Shown here: positions 1 through 5,765 of the stretch, piece after piece
Position numbering within the stretch: position 1 is the stretch's first letter
How the letters are laid out: every line of letters begins with the position of its first letter
From: Promethearchaeota archaeon
Lineage (GTDB): Archaea; Asgardarchaeota; Lokiarchaeia; Sigyniarchaeales; SOKP01
Assembly: GCA_019058135.1 (NCBI GenBank)
Contig: JAHLWE010000529.1
Location: forward strand, 1 to 11,062
DNA: 11,062 bases
Direction: 5' to 3'
The notes under the pieces: model-generated
The model's input: the letters and a program-made list of their open reading frames with translations, nothing else
What the model was told of the DNA's origin: nothing
Databases searched by the model: none
Made by a program: the position numbers and the translations under genes

Positions 1-209
1 GTGGTGGATATTACAGCATACCAACCCCAAGATGTGTTATTGATTTAGATGGTGGTGGTCGTGTCTTATGTAATATGACAGAATGCGAAAATCCTGAAGA
101 AGAAGTAAAAATTGATATGGAAGTTGAATTAACTTTCAGAAAAGTGCATGAAGGAGCAAATTTTATGAATTATTATTGGAAATGTAGGCCCGTAAGGGGG
201 AGACCATAA
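1..209 (+). CDS. DUF35 / OB-fold acyl-CoA-associated protein, C-terminal fragment (5' end outside window)
   Basis: Reading from base 3 there is an open frame of 68 codons up to the TAA at 207-209, with no start inside the window, so this is the 3' end of a longer gene. The translated end fits the C-terminal OB-fold half of DUF35 (COG1545) proteins: a strand ending in VIDLDGGGRVLCNMTEC, then a 'DMEVELTFRKV' strand (the family usually has GMPVE-like text here) and a terminal YYWKCRPVR segment. Full-length members carry an N-terminal zinc ribbon, which would lie upstream. In archaea these small proteins bind thiolases or HMG-CoA synthase and are thought to form a shared CoA-binding surface. The gene ends 15 bases before the thiolase start, so the two are almost certainly co-transcribed and probably form one complex. 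The family call is confident; the exact role is inferred from the neighbour. Confidence 0.8.
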   Translation, partial: GGYYSIPTPRCVIDLDGGGRVLCNMTECENPEEEVKIDMEVELTFRKVHEGANFMNYYWKCRPVRGRP

Positions 210-210
210 A

Positions 211-215
211 GGAGG
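211..215 (+). promoter_or_regulatory. Strong Shine-Dalgarno site of the thiolase gene
   Basis: GGAGG lies 9 bases before the ATG at 225 and directly after the stop of the upstream gene. It fixes the thiolase start. It is the only strong ribosome-binding site I see in the window, which fits internal genes of archaeal operons using leadered translation. Confidence 0.85.
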
Positions 216-224
216 TAATAAAAA

Positions 225-1400
225 ATGGCTGTTAAAGGAATAAAAGATAAAGTTGCAATAATTGGTGTTGGTGCATCAAAGTTTGGAGAATTATGGGATG
301 AAAACCAGTTTTCACTTTTAATAAAATCAACAGATGACGCAATGGCAGATGCAGGCGTTAAACGAGATGATATTGAAGCTATTTGGGTAGGAATTCAATA
401 TTATTTTACAGGGCTTTCGGGAGGAACAGTTGCTGATGCCTTGAAGTTATGGGGTAAGCCTATTACAAGAATAGAAAATTATTGTGCTTCAGGGATGGAT
501 GCATTTAGAAATGCATGCAATGCAGTCGCTTCAGGAGTGAATGATGTTGTTTTGGCATGTGGAGTTGAAAAACTTTTAGATGAAGGTTCTAAAGGATTAC
601 CTGGATTTCGGGAATTTGGCTTCCCCGTGCTTCCTATGCCTTCAGCACCCGCTATGTTTTCGTTTGCGGCTACTCGCAGTTTTAAAGAATATGGATGGAC
701 AAGAGAAGATCTTGCTAGGGTTGCTGTTAAGAATCATGATAATGGTTCACACCATCCTAAAGCACATTTTAGAAAACAAGTTTCACTGGATGCTGTTCTG
801 AAAGCTCCAATGATCGCAGATCCATTAGGTCGATTTGATTGCTGCGCAATGTCAGATGGTTCAGCGGCTTTAATTTTAACTAGACCTGAACTTGCACCAA
901 GTTACGCCCATGGAGACGATTATGTTATAGTTAAAGCAAATGCATTATCAGTTTATACAAATATGCCTTGGTACTCGCCAAAATTTGACTTTACATCATT
1001 TCCATCGACAACAACCGCGGCTAAATTGGCCTATAAAGAAGCAGGAATAACAAATCCTCGTAAAGAAATTGATTGCGCTGAAGTCCACGATTGTTTTACA
1101 ATTACTGAATTATTAAATTGCCAAGATCTTCAATTTTGTGAAAGAGGACAAGCAGCTGAAGAATTAAAAAGTGGTACGTTTAACTGGGACGGAGAAACTG
1201 CAGTTAATCCATCGGGTGGTCTTAAAAGTTTTGGTCATCCAATCGGAGCTACAGGTTGTCGGATGCTCTATGAAGTATCTAAACAAGTTCAAGGGAGAGC
1301 AGATGGAAGACAAACCCCAGATGCAAAAATTGGGCTAGCCCATAATTTGGGTGGAGCCTACACTGTATGTTCAGTTACCATCTTAAGCCAAAATAAATAA
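225..1400 (+). CDS. SCP2-type thiolase / acetyl-CoA acetyltransferase
   Basis: A 391-residue thiolase of the archaeal/SCP-x type, the usual length for this family without a fused sterol-carrier domain. It is expected to catalyse thiolytic cleavage of 3-ketoacyl-CoA, or condensation of two acetyl-CoA, in the cytoplasm. The acyl-accepting cysteine is Cys87 in ENYCASG. His288 lies in the EVHDCFT motif typical of SCP2-type thiolases, and His338 in the GHPIGATG motif, preceded by NPSGG. The N-terminus (VAIIGVGASKFGELW) is typical of the family. The start is fixed by a GGAGG site 9 bases upstream. It follows a DUF35 gene, its usual partner. Whether it serves mevalonate synthesis or a fatty-acid/beta-oxidation-type route cannot be decided here: no HMG-CoA synthase or acyl-CoA dehydrogenase is in view. 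The N-terminal style resembles, from memory, thiolases of anaerobic acyl-CoA degraders, so I lean to the second. Confidence 0.88.
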   Translation: MAVKGIKDKVAIIGVGASKFGELWDENQFSLLIKSTDDAMADAGVKRDDIEAIWVGIQYYFTGLSGGTVADALKLWGKPITRIENYCASGMDAFRNACNAVASGVNDVVLACGVEKLLDEGSKGLPGFREFGFPVLPMPSAPAMFSFAATRSFKEYGWTREDLARVAVKNHDNGSHHPKAHFRKQVSLDAVLKAPMIADPLGRFDCCAMSDGSAALILTRPELAPSYAHGDDYVIVKANALSVYTNMPWYSPKFDFTSFPSTTTAAKLAYKEAGITNPRKEIDCAEVHDCFTITELLNCQDLQFCERGQAAEELKSGTFNWDGETAVNPSGGLKSFGHPIGATGCRMLYEVSKQVQGRADGRQTPDAKIGLAHNLGGAYTVCSVTILSQNK

Positions 1401-1406
1401 ATAAAA

Positions 1407-1437
1407 TCTTCTTCTTATTTTCTTTTTTTTTCTTTTT
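1407..1437 (+). terminator. T-rich transcription terminator after the thiolase operon
   Basis: A pyrimidine tract with several T runs, including eight consecutive T, begins seven bases after the thiolase stop. There is no hairpin before it. Archaeal RNA polymerase ends transcription at such U-rich tracts, so this probably closes the DUF35-thiolase operon. Confidence 0.6.
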
Positions 1438-1502
1438 GGATTAAGCAATCTTAAAATAATAATAACAAATTTTTAATTCTGTATTTCTTTTCTTTACATA
1501 TA

Positions 1503-2366
1503 ATGGCTAGTAATTATCAATTTGATCAATTTATTGGCAATGTGAACACAGATAGAATTCGATATATTGCTGATCCTCAACTTAGAAATATTGTTAATGT
1601 TACGATTGCGCTTGAGAGACCGTTATTAGTCAAGGGAGAGCCTGGAACTGGTAAAACCCTCTTAGCTCATGCGATTTCGGAAGCATTAGGAAAACGTCTT
1701 ATTGTTTGGAATGTTAAATCAACCTCTGAAGCAATAGATGGGTGTTATATGTACGACACCGTTCAAAGACTTAATGATAGTCGATTTGGTTCAAATGATC
1801 GAAATGTTAATAATATTAAGGATTACATTACTTATGGTCCTTTAGGTGAGGCTTTTGTTTCTAATGAACAAGTTGTTCTCCTCATCGATGAAATCGATAA
1901 AGCTGACATAGAATTTCCAAACGACCTCCTACAAGAATTAGATGTAATGGAATTTTATATCAAGGAAACTAAGGAGGTTATTAAAACAAATTATCGTCCA
2001 ATTGTCATAATCACTTCAAATAATGAAAAAGAGCTTCCAGATGCATTTCTGAGACGTTGTGTTTTTCACTGGATTGAATTTCCTGAGAAGGATTTTATGG
2101 GACAGATTTGTCAATTACATTACCCAAATCTAAAAAGAAACATTTTAATGCAATGTTTAAAGCAATTTTATGCACTCCGTTCATATAGAAATCTCAGAAA
2201 AAAGCCCTCAACTTCAGAATTATTAGATTGGATTGGAGTTTTATTGAAAAGTGGAATAACTGCTGCTGATTTGGAACAGGACATTCCGTTTTTGGGAGTT
2301 CTCATTAAGAAAGAACAAGATATGGAGTATCTCTCAAAACAAGCTGGTTTTTCTGTAAAGCCATAA
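1503..2366 (+). CDS. MoxR-family AAA+ ATPase (CoxD-like)
   Basis: A 287-residue AAA+ ATPase of the MoxR group (COG0714). Visible motifs are Walker A GEPGTGKT at residues 45-52, Walker B VLLIDE at 125-130 with Asp129 and Glu130, sensor 1 around TSNNE at 171-175, and an arginine-finger region LRR at 183-185. The text 'NEKELPDAFLRRC' is characteristic of the group. A helical lid follows to the end; the length matches the short CoxD-like members. MoxR ATPases act with VWA-domain partners to remodel or activate metalloenzymes and other complexes; known pairs include CoxD/CoxE, NorQ/NorD, CbbQ/CbbO and RavA/ViaA. A VWA gene follows 54 bases downstream on the same strand, so this is one such pair. 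No Shine-Dalgarno site precedes the ATG; a TTTTTAATT element about 25-33 bases upstream suggests a nearly leaderless mRNA. The client protein is unknown. Confidence 0.88.
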   Translation: MASNYQFDQFIGNVNTDRIRYIADPQLRNIVNVTIALERPLLVKGEPGTGKTLLAHAISEALGKRLIVWNVKSTSEAIDGCYMYDTVQRLNDSRFGSNDRNVNNIKDYITYGPLGEAFVSNEQVVLLIDEIDKADIEFPNDLLQELDVMEFYIKETKEVIKTNYRPIVIITSNNEKELPDAFLRRCVFHWIEFPEKDFMGQICQLHYPNLKRNILMQCLKQFYALRSYRNLRKKPSTSELLDWIGVLLKSGITAADLEQDIPFLGVLIKKEQDMEYLSKQAGFSVKP

Positions 2367-2420
2367 ATAAAATAATAATCAAAATTTAAATTAAAAATCA
2401 AAATCAAATGTTCAAATAAT

Positions 2421-3656
2421 ATGTTTGTTGATTTCTTTTATTTTTTAAAGGGAAAATTACCAGTTAGCATAACGGAATTTTTAACATTATTAGAAGCATT
2501 TGATAAAGGACTTATTTCCGATATGGTTTCATATTATTATACTTGTCGGAGCATTTTGGTAAAATCAGAACATGATTTTGATTTGTTTGATAGATGTTTT
2601 GCTTCTTTTTATAAAGATATGGATGTAGAATTCCCCCAATCCATAAAAGATGAGATATGGAATTGGTTAAATCAACCACTAGATTTTGATAATCTCCCTT
2701 TTCAACTTCAATTGCCGCCAGGTATGATTCCTAAAGATCTAGAGGAATTAAGAGAATATTTTGAAAAAATTATGAAGGAACAAGATGAACCCCATAATTT
2801 TGGTAATCGTTTTATAGGACAAAAGGGAACATCTCCTTGGGGGCATTCTGGAAAAAACCCATTTGGCATCAGAGTTGGTGGCACTAGTGGTGCAAGAATG
2901 GCGGTTCAAATTGCAGAAAAAAGAATTTTCAAAGATTATCGAAAAGATATAGTTTTAGATACAAGGCAAATTAAAGTCGCTTTGAAGCGTTTGAAAAAAT
3001 TAGAAGAAATTGGAAAGCAAGATGAGTTAGATCTAGATAAAACAATTGATGAGACTTGCAAAAATTGCGGAGATATTGAATTAGTTTTTCATAAAAGAAG
3101 AAAAAACAACATAAAAGTACTATTACTTCTTGATGTAGGTGGTAGTATGACCCCTTATGCTACGCTTGTTAACAAATTATTTTCTGCTGCTCATCAATTA
3201 TCTCATTTTCGTGATTTTAAATATTATTATTTTCATAATTGTATCTATGAACGATTATATGAGACCGCAGCTCGAGAAGATAATCGTAGTATTTTATTTG
3301 AAGATTTTATTCGGAAATATGATTCAAAATATAGAGCAATTATTGTTGGAGACGCAGCGATGGCACCATATGAATTATCAGACCGATATGGTTCGATTTA
3401 CTACTATCATCGCAATGAAATTCCGGGGGTAATTTATATGCAAAAATTAAAAGATCATTTTCCTTTCTCTGTATGGTTAAATCCAGAGATTATAAACCCC
3501 GAATGGTCATGTTATACCCGGAAAATATTATCCAAAATTTTCCCTATGTTCAATTTAACATTAGAAGGATTAGAAAAAGCAATGAATTATTTGCGCAAAG
3601 AAAGTAGACACCTCCCATCATCAACTAAAAGCATTACAGAGTTATTATATCATTAA
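2421..3656 (+). CDS. CoxE-like VWA-domain protein (COG3825 type), partner of the MoxR ATPase
   Basis: A 411-residue soluble protein with no signal peptide or membrane segment. Residues 1-125 are a helical N-terminal region. A glycine-rich conserved segment follows at 128-154 (GNRFIGQKGTSPWGHSG). The VWA domain starts near 232 with IKVLLLLDVGGSM; the metal-site motif is Asp238-x-Gly240-x-Ser242 instead of DxSxS. Later come YYYFHNCIYERLY (268-280) and IIVGDAAMAPYEL (307-319), the third metal-site loop. As I recall, both the DVGGSM form and the GNRxIG...SPxGH segment are hallmarks of the COG3825 CoxE-like family, so the altered site is a family trait and not damage. It lies directly behind the MoxR ATPase and is its presumed adaptor, linking ATP hydrolysis to a target complex. 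CoxE helps insert the active-site metal of Mo-CO dehydrogenase in bacteria; no such enzyme is encoded nearby, so the target here is open. Confidence 0.82.
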   Translation: MFVDFFYFLKGKLPVSITEFLTLLEAFDKGLISDMVSYYYTCRSILVKSEHDFDLFDRCFASFYKDMDVEFPQSIKDEIWNWLNQPLDFDNLPFQLQLPPGMIPKDLEELREYFEKIMKEQDEPHNFGNRFIGQKGTSPWGHSGKNPFGIRVGGTSGARMAVQIAEKRIFKDYRKDIVLDTRQIKVALKRLKKLEEIGKQDELDLDKTIDETCKNCGDIELVFHKRRKNNIKVLLLLDVGGSMTPYATLVNKLFSAAHQLSHFRDFKYYYFHNCIYERLYETAAREDNRSILFEDFIRKYDSKYRAIIVGDAAMAPYELSDRYGSIYYYHRNEIPGVIYMQKLKDHFPFSVWLNPEIINPEWSCYTRKILSKIFPMFNLTLEGLEKAMNYLRKESRHLPSSTKSITELLYH

Positions 3657-3888
3657 ATTATTTAAAAGAAACGATTGAAAACATTCAACAGATTTTAAAC
3701 TTGAGATATTAATATATTAATTCAATTATTTAATAAATTATTCAGTCAATAATTTTGTCGATTTTCACATATAGATTAATTACATTTTATCTCAACTTGA
3801 CATCAAAGATCTTAAAATTTTTAATAAATATTCATATTGTTTTATTATTAATTAGAAATAATAAAAAATATTAAAAAAATGATTATTT

Positions 3889-4392
3889 ATGGGATTTAAA
3901 GAAACCTATGAAGCCATAAAAAAAGATATCAATGCTGGAGAAAAAAATTTTAATGTAGAATGTGAGATGCTCTCTGAAGGTATGCAAATAAAAGTTTCTA
4001 TGGGGGCTAAACCTCATGTAGTATTAATTGATGCTCCTGAAGGCTTAGGAGGAACAAATCAAGGACCTTCTCCTTTATTAGCAATTTTAGGTTCTATTGG
4101 GGCCTGTATTATTGCCGTTACAAAATTCTGGAGTATGATTCTTGATGTTCCTATAGAAGAGATGAAAGTATTTTCTCGTGGTCATATTAATCTTGGTGCA
4201 ATTTTTGGGCTCGATGATAATATGCTAACTGGTTATGATAAACTAGAACCTGTTGTAAGAATCAAATCATCTGCTCCAAAAGAGAAGGTGGAAGAACTAA
4301 TGGAAAAAGTTTTTAGCCGCTGCCCTGTATTAACAAATTTTGCTGGATCTTCAAAAATAGAACCAAAAGTTCAAATACGGGGATTAGATTAG
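3889..4392 (+). CDS. OsmC/Ohr family protein
   Basis: A 167-residue protein of the OsmC superfamily, whose members reduce organic or fatty-acid hydroperoxides with a cysteine pair. The two expected cysteines are present: Cys73 in SIGACIIAVT, at the start of the long central helix after the typical GPSPLLAILG segment, and Cys145 in SRCPVLTNF. The length is somewhat above the roughly 140 residues of Ohr/OsmC. The 'HINLGAIFGLDD' stretch before the last strands resembles an archaeal/anaerobe subfamily whose substrate I cannot name. It is cytoplasmic, with no signal peptide. It stands alone: 232 bases separate it from the VWA gene and a T tract follows it. The start is the ATG at 3889, which has no ribosome-binding site but an A/T-rich TATA-like stretch about 20-30 bases upstream. 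A role in peroxide defence is family knowledge, not shown by the context. Confidence 0.8.
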   Translation: MGFKETYEAIKKDINAGEKNFNVECEMLSEGMQIKVSMGAKPHVVLIDAPEGLGGTNQGPSPLLAILGSIGACIIAVTKFWSMILDVPIEEMKVFSRGHINLGAIFGLDDNMLTGYDKLEPVVRIKSSAPKEKVEELMEKVFSRCPVLTNFAGSSKIEPKVQIRGLD

Positions 4393-4423
4393 ATATTTCT
4401 CATAAGTAAACCAAAATCTATTA

Positions 4424-4438
4424 TTTTTTTTATTTTTT
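4424..4438 (+). terminator. T-tract terminator after the OsmC gene
   Basis: Two runs of seven and six T, separated by a single A, lie about 30 bases after the OsmC stop codon with no stem-loop. This is consistent with an archaeal U-tract terminator. Confidence 0.5.
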
Positions 4439-4660
4439 AATAAAAATCTTCATGCTAAACTTTTAAAAATGAAGTTAATTCTATTATTCTTTCAAGAATT
4501 TCTTAATTGGATGTAAAATGATCCATATCTGATTTTAATATTCATAACTCATAAATTTATATCATTAAAAATTAAGAAAAAACCAATTATTTTAAGAAAT
4601 TTAACTTAATTTTGAGTATTAATTCTCCTAAAATAACTTTATTATTAAAAAAAATAAAAC
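4439..4660. other. AT-rich intergenic stretch, no gene seen
   Basis: This is the main part of the 333-base gap between the OsmC and winged-helix genes. No convincing coding frame or structured RNA is visible. It holds a weak inverted repeat, ATTCTT-TC-AAGAAT (4486-4499), and the first copy of a 13-base sequence that recurs just before the next gene (see the repeat entries). Confidence 0.5.
4545..4557 (+). repeat. Direct repeat copy 1, TAACTCATAAATT
   Basis: A 13-base word that occurs again, without mismatch, at 4683-4695, 138 bases downstream. It lies upstream of the winged-helix gene. In such AT-rich DNA a chance match is possible, but the word contains two C residues, which makes it less trivial. 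Confidence 0.35.
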
Positions 4661-4667
4661 TTATAAA
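4661..4667 (+). promoter_or_regulatory. Probable TATA box of the winged-helix gene
   Basis: TTATAAA preceded by an A-rich stretch (AAAATAAAAC) is the cleanest TATA/BRE-like combination in the window. It lies 58-64 bases before the TTG start, predicting transcription from about 4690 and a leader of roughly 35 bases. The second repeat copy would then overlap the transcription start. Confidence 0.45.
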
Positions 4668-4682
4668 AGAGTAAAAATTTTG

Positions 4683-4695
4683 TAACTCATAAATT
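4683..4695 (+). repeat. Direct repeat copy 2, TAACTCATAAATT
   Basis: Exact second copy of the 13-base word at 4545-4557. It sits between the probable TATA box and the start codon of the winged-helix gene, where a repressor would block the transcription start. An operator for the gene's own product is possible but speculative. Confidence 0.35.
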
Positions 4696-4725
4696 CGAAC
4701 TTAGATTAGGGTTTGATGTAGCATT

Positions 4726-5025
4726 TTGTCGTTTGAAATATTAGAACTTATGAAAAAAAAGGGTTTCAAGGATACCTTACAAATTCTTTCAAAAAGAAAA
4801 GATTACAAGATAAATAAGCATACCTTCTATAAGGAATTAAACAAATTTTCTTATTACAATTCATTTTTGAGAGTCAAAGATATACTTTTAAATCGTAATA
4901 TTATATATGTAAAAAAGAATAAAAACAAAAAGTTGGAAATATCCTTAACGCCGAAAGGTGTAGTTATATTAGAAAAAATACAAGAATTAAATGAGCTATT
5001 TACCAAAGGAAATGGCATAATTTAG
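4726..5025 (+). CDS. Small winged-helix DNA-binding protein (putative transcription regulator)
   Basis: A 99-residue basic protein with the pattern of archaeal single-domain winged-helix regulators. An N-terminal helix (FEILELMKKKGFKDTLQIL) resembles the segment that opens many such proteins. A helix-turn-helix follows at about 27-60, with HTFYKELNK as the likely recognition helix, then a beta wing ending in LEISLTPKG (70-78) and a C-terminal helix that could mediate dimerisation. It is probably a cytoplasmic DNA-binding regulator; its targets are unknown. The proposed start is TTG at 4726, because the N-terminal helix it adds looks family-like. The alternative is the ATG at 4750, giving 91 residues. 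No good ribosome-binding site favours either. It is flanked by T tracts and stands alone. The exact repeats upstream could be its own operator. Confidence 0.65.
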   Translation: MSFEILELMKKKGFKDTLQILSKRKDYKINKHTFYKELNKFSYYNSFLRVKDILLNRNIIYVKKNKNKKLEISLTPKGVVILEKIQELNELFTKGNGII

Positions 5026-5026
5026 A

Positions 5027-5057
5027 TTTTTCTTTTATTTCTTTATTTTTTTTCATT
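5027..5057 (+). terminator. T-rich terminator after the winged-helix gene
   Basis: A T-rich tract with a run of eight T starts one base after the stop codon. It fits an archaeal U-tract terminator and separates the regulator from the hydrolase gene that starts about 80 bases later. Confidence 0.55.
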
Positions 5058-5138
5058 TATTTAACAACGTTCTTAGAAATTTGGTGATTTCTAAAAAATT
5101 ATAAAAAAATTAATAACCTTCAGTTAATTTTGAGATTT

Positions 5139-5762
5139 ATGATTCTTGAAAAGCTAATCGTGGGAATGTTGGCTACAAACTGTTATATCTTTGGTTCAGA
5201 AAAATCCAAAGAAGTAGTAATTATAGACCCTGGCGAAGAACCCAATCGAATAAAAACTATAGTTGATAATAATTCTTTAATTCCAATCGCAATTTTACTC
5301 ACTCATGGACATTTTGATCATACAAGGGCAATGCGAGCTCTCATTAGAACTTACCGCATTCCATTGATGTATAATGAGAAAGATAAAAGAATAGTGAAAA
5401 AAGAAGCAGGTAGATGGCTTAATGAAGGTGATATAGTCAAAGTGGGCGAATTTAATCTTTATGTATTAGAAACTCCAGGGCATAGTCCAGGAAGTGTATG
5501 CCTTTATACAAAAGATGTCAAATTTTATAAAAATCTTCCAGTTGAGGGAATCTTATTTTCTGGAGATTTAATTTTTAGAAGGAGTATTGGCAGATCCGAT
5601 TTTGAAGGTGGTAATCAAAAACTCTTATTTGAAAGTATAAGAAATAAAATTATGTATAATAAGGATCTTTCCGATAATTTTATTATATTTCCTGGGCATA
5701 TGGGGAATACTACAATTGGAGAGGAACGTACAATGAATTTATTTAAAAATTATTTTTTATAA
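5139..5762 (+). CDS. Glyoxalase II-like metallo-beta-lactamase-fold hydrolase
   Basis: A 207-residue MBL-fold hydrolase of the glyoxalase II-like (GloB/COG0491) type, a metal-dependent cytoplasmic enzyme that usually cleaves thioesters or related esters. With M1 at 5139, the metal ligands are all visible: the HxHxDH motif His56-x-His58-x-Asp60-His61 (LTHGHFDHT), His115 in TPGHSPGS, Asp143 in SGD, and His187 in FPGHMGNTTIGEE. The last motif is typical of the short glyoxalase II-like group without the C-terminal substrate domain of true human-type GloB. I chose ATG 5139 because MILEKLIVGMLATNCYI matches the normal start of the family; a TTG at 5130 would add three residues. The gene converges with the GH57 gene, leaving 3 bases between stop codons. 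The true substrate cannot be told from sequence. Confidence 0.85.
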   Translation: MILEKLIVGMLATNCYIFGSEKSKEVVIIDPGEEPNRIKTIVDNNSLIPIAILLTHGHFDHTRAMRALIRTYRIPLMYNEKDKRIVKKEAGRWLNEGDIVKVGEFNLYVLETPGHSPGSVCLYTKDVKFYKNLPVEGILFSGDLIFRRSIGRSDFEGGNQKLLFESIRNKIMYNKDLSDNFIIFPGHMGNTTIGEERTMNLFKNYFL

Positions 5763-5765
5763 TTT

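Noticed and set aside
580..801. Open frame of 73 codons inside the thiolase gene, other frame
   Set aside because: It lies wholly within a gene with intact catalytic motifs, and its translation shows no family pattern.
2168..2407. Minus-strand frame overlapping the end of the MoxR gene
   Set aside because: It is antisense to a well-supported gene and has no recognisable domain or ribosome-binding site.
3157..3432. Hydrophobic 91-codon frame within the VWA gene that looks like a membrane protein
   Set aside because: Its Leu/Ile/Phe richness is a by-product of reading AT-rich codons out of frame; the VWA frame carries the conserved motifs.
2421..3656. VWA protein as a degenerate, inactive copy because the metal site is D-x-G-x-S
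   Set aside because: The DVGGSM form goes with the other conserved segments of the COG3825 family, and the gene is intact over its full expected length.
3708..3721. Perfect 14-base palindrome ATTAATATATTAAT in the gap after the VWA gene
   Set aside because: It is made only of A and T in an almost pure A/T region, has no neighbouring structure and is not near a start codon, so chance is the simplest explanation.
4393..4725. Possible small RNA gene or short CDS in the largest intergenic gap
   Set aside because: No GC-rich island, conserved box motif or sensible small frame is visible; the stretch is uniformly AT-rich apart from the short repeats listed.
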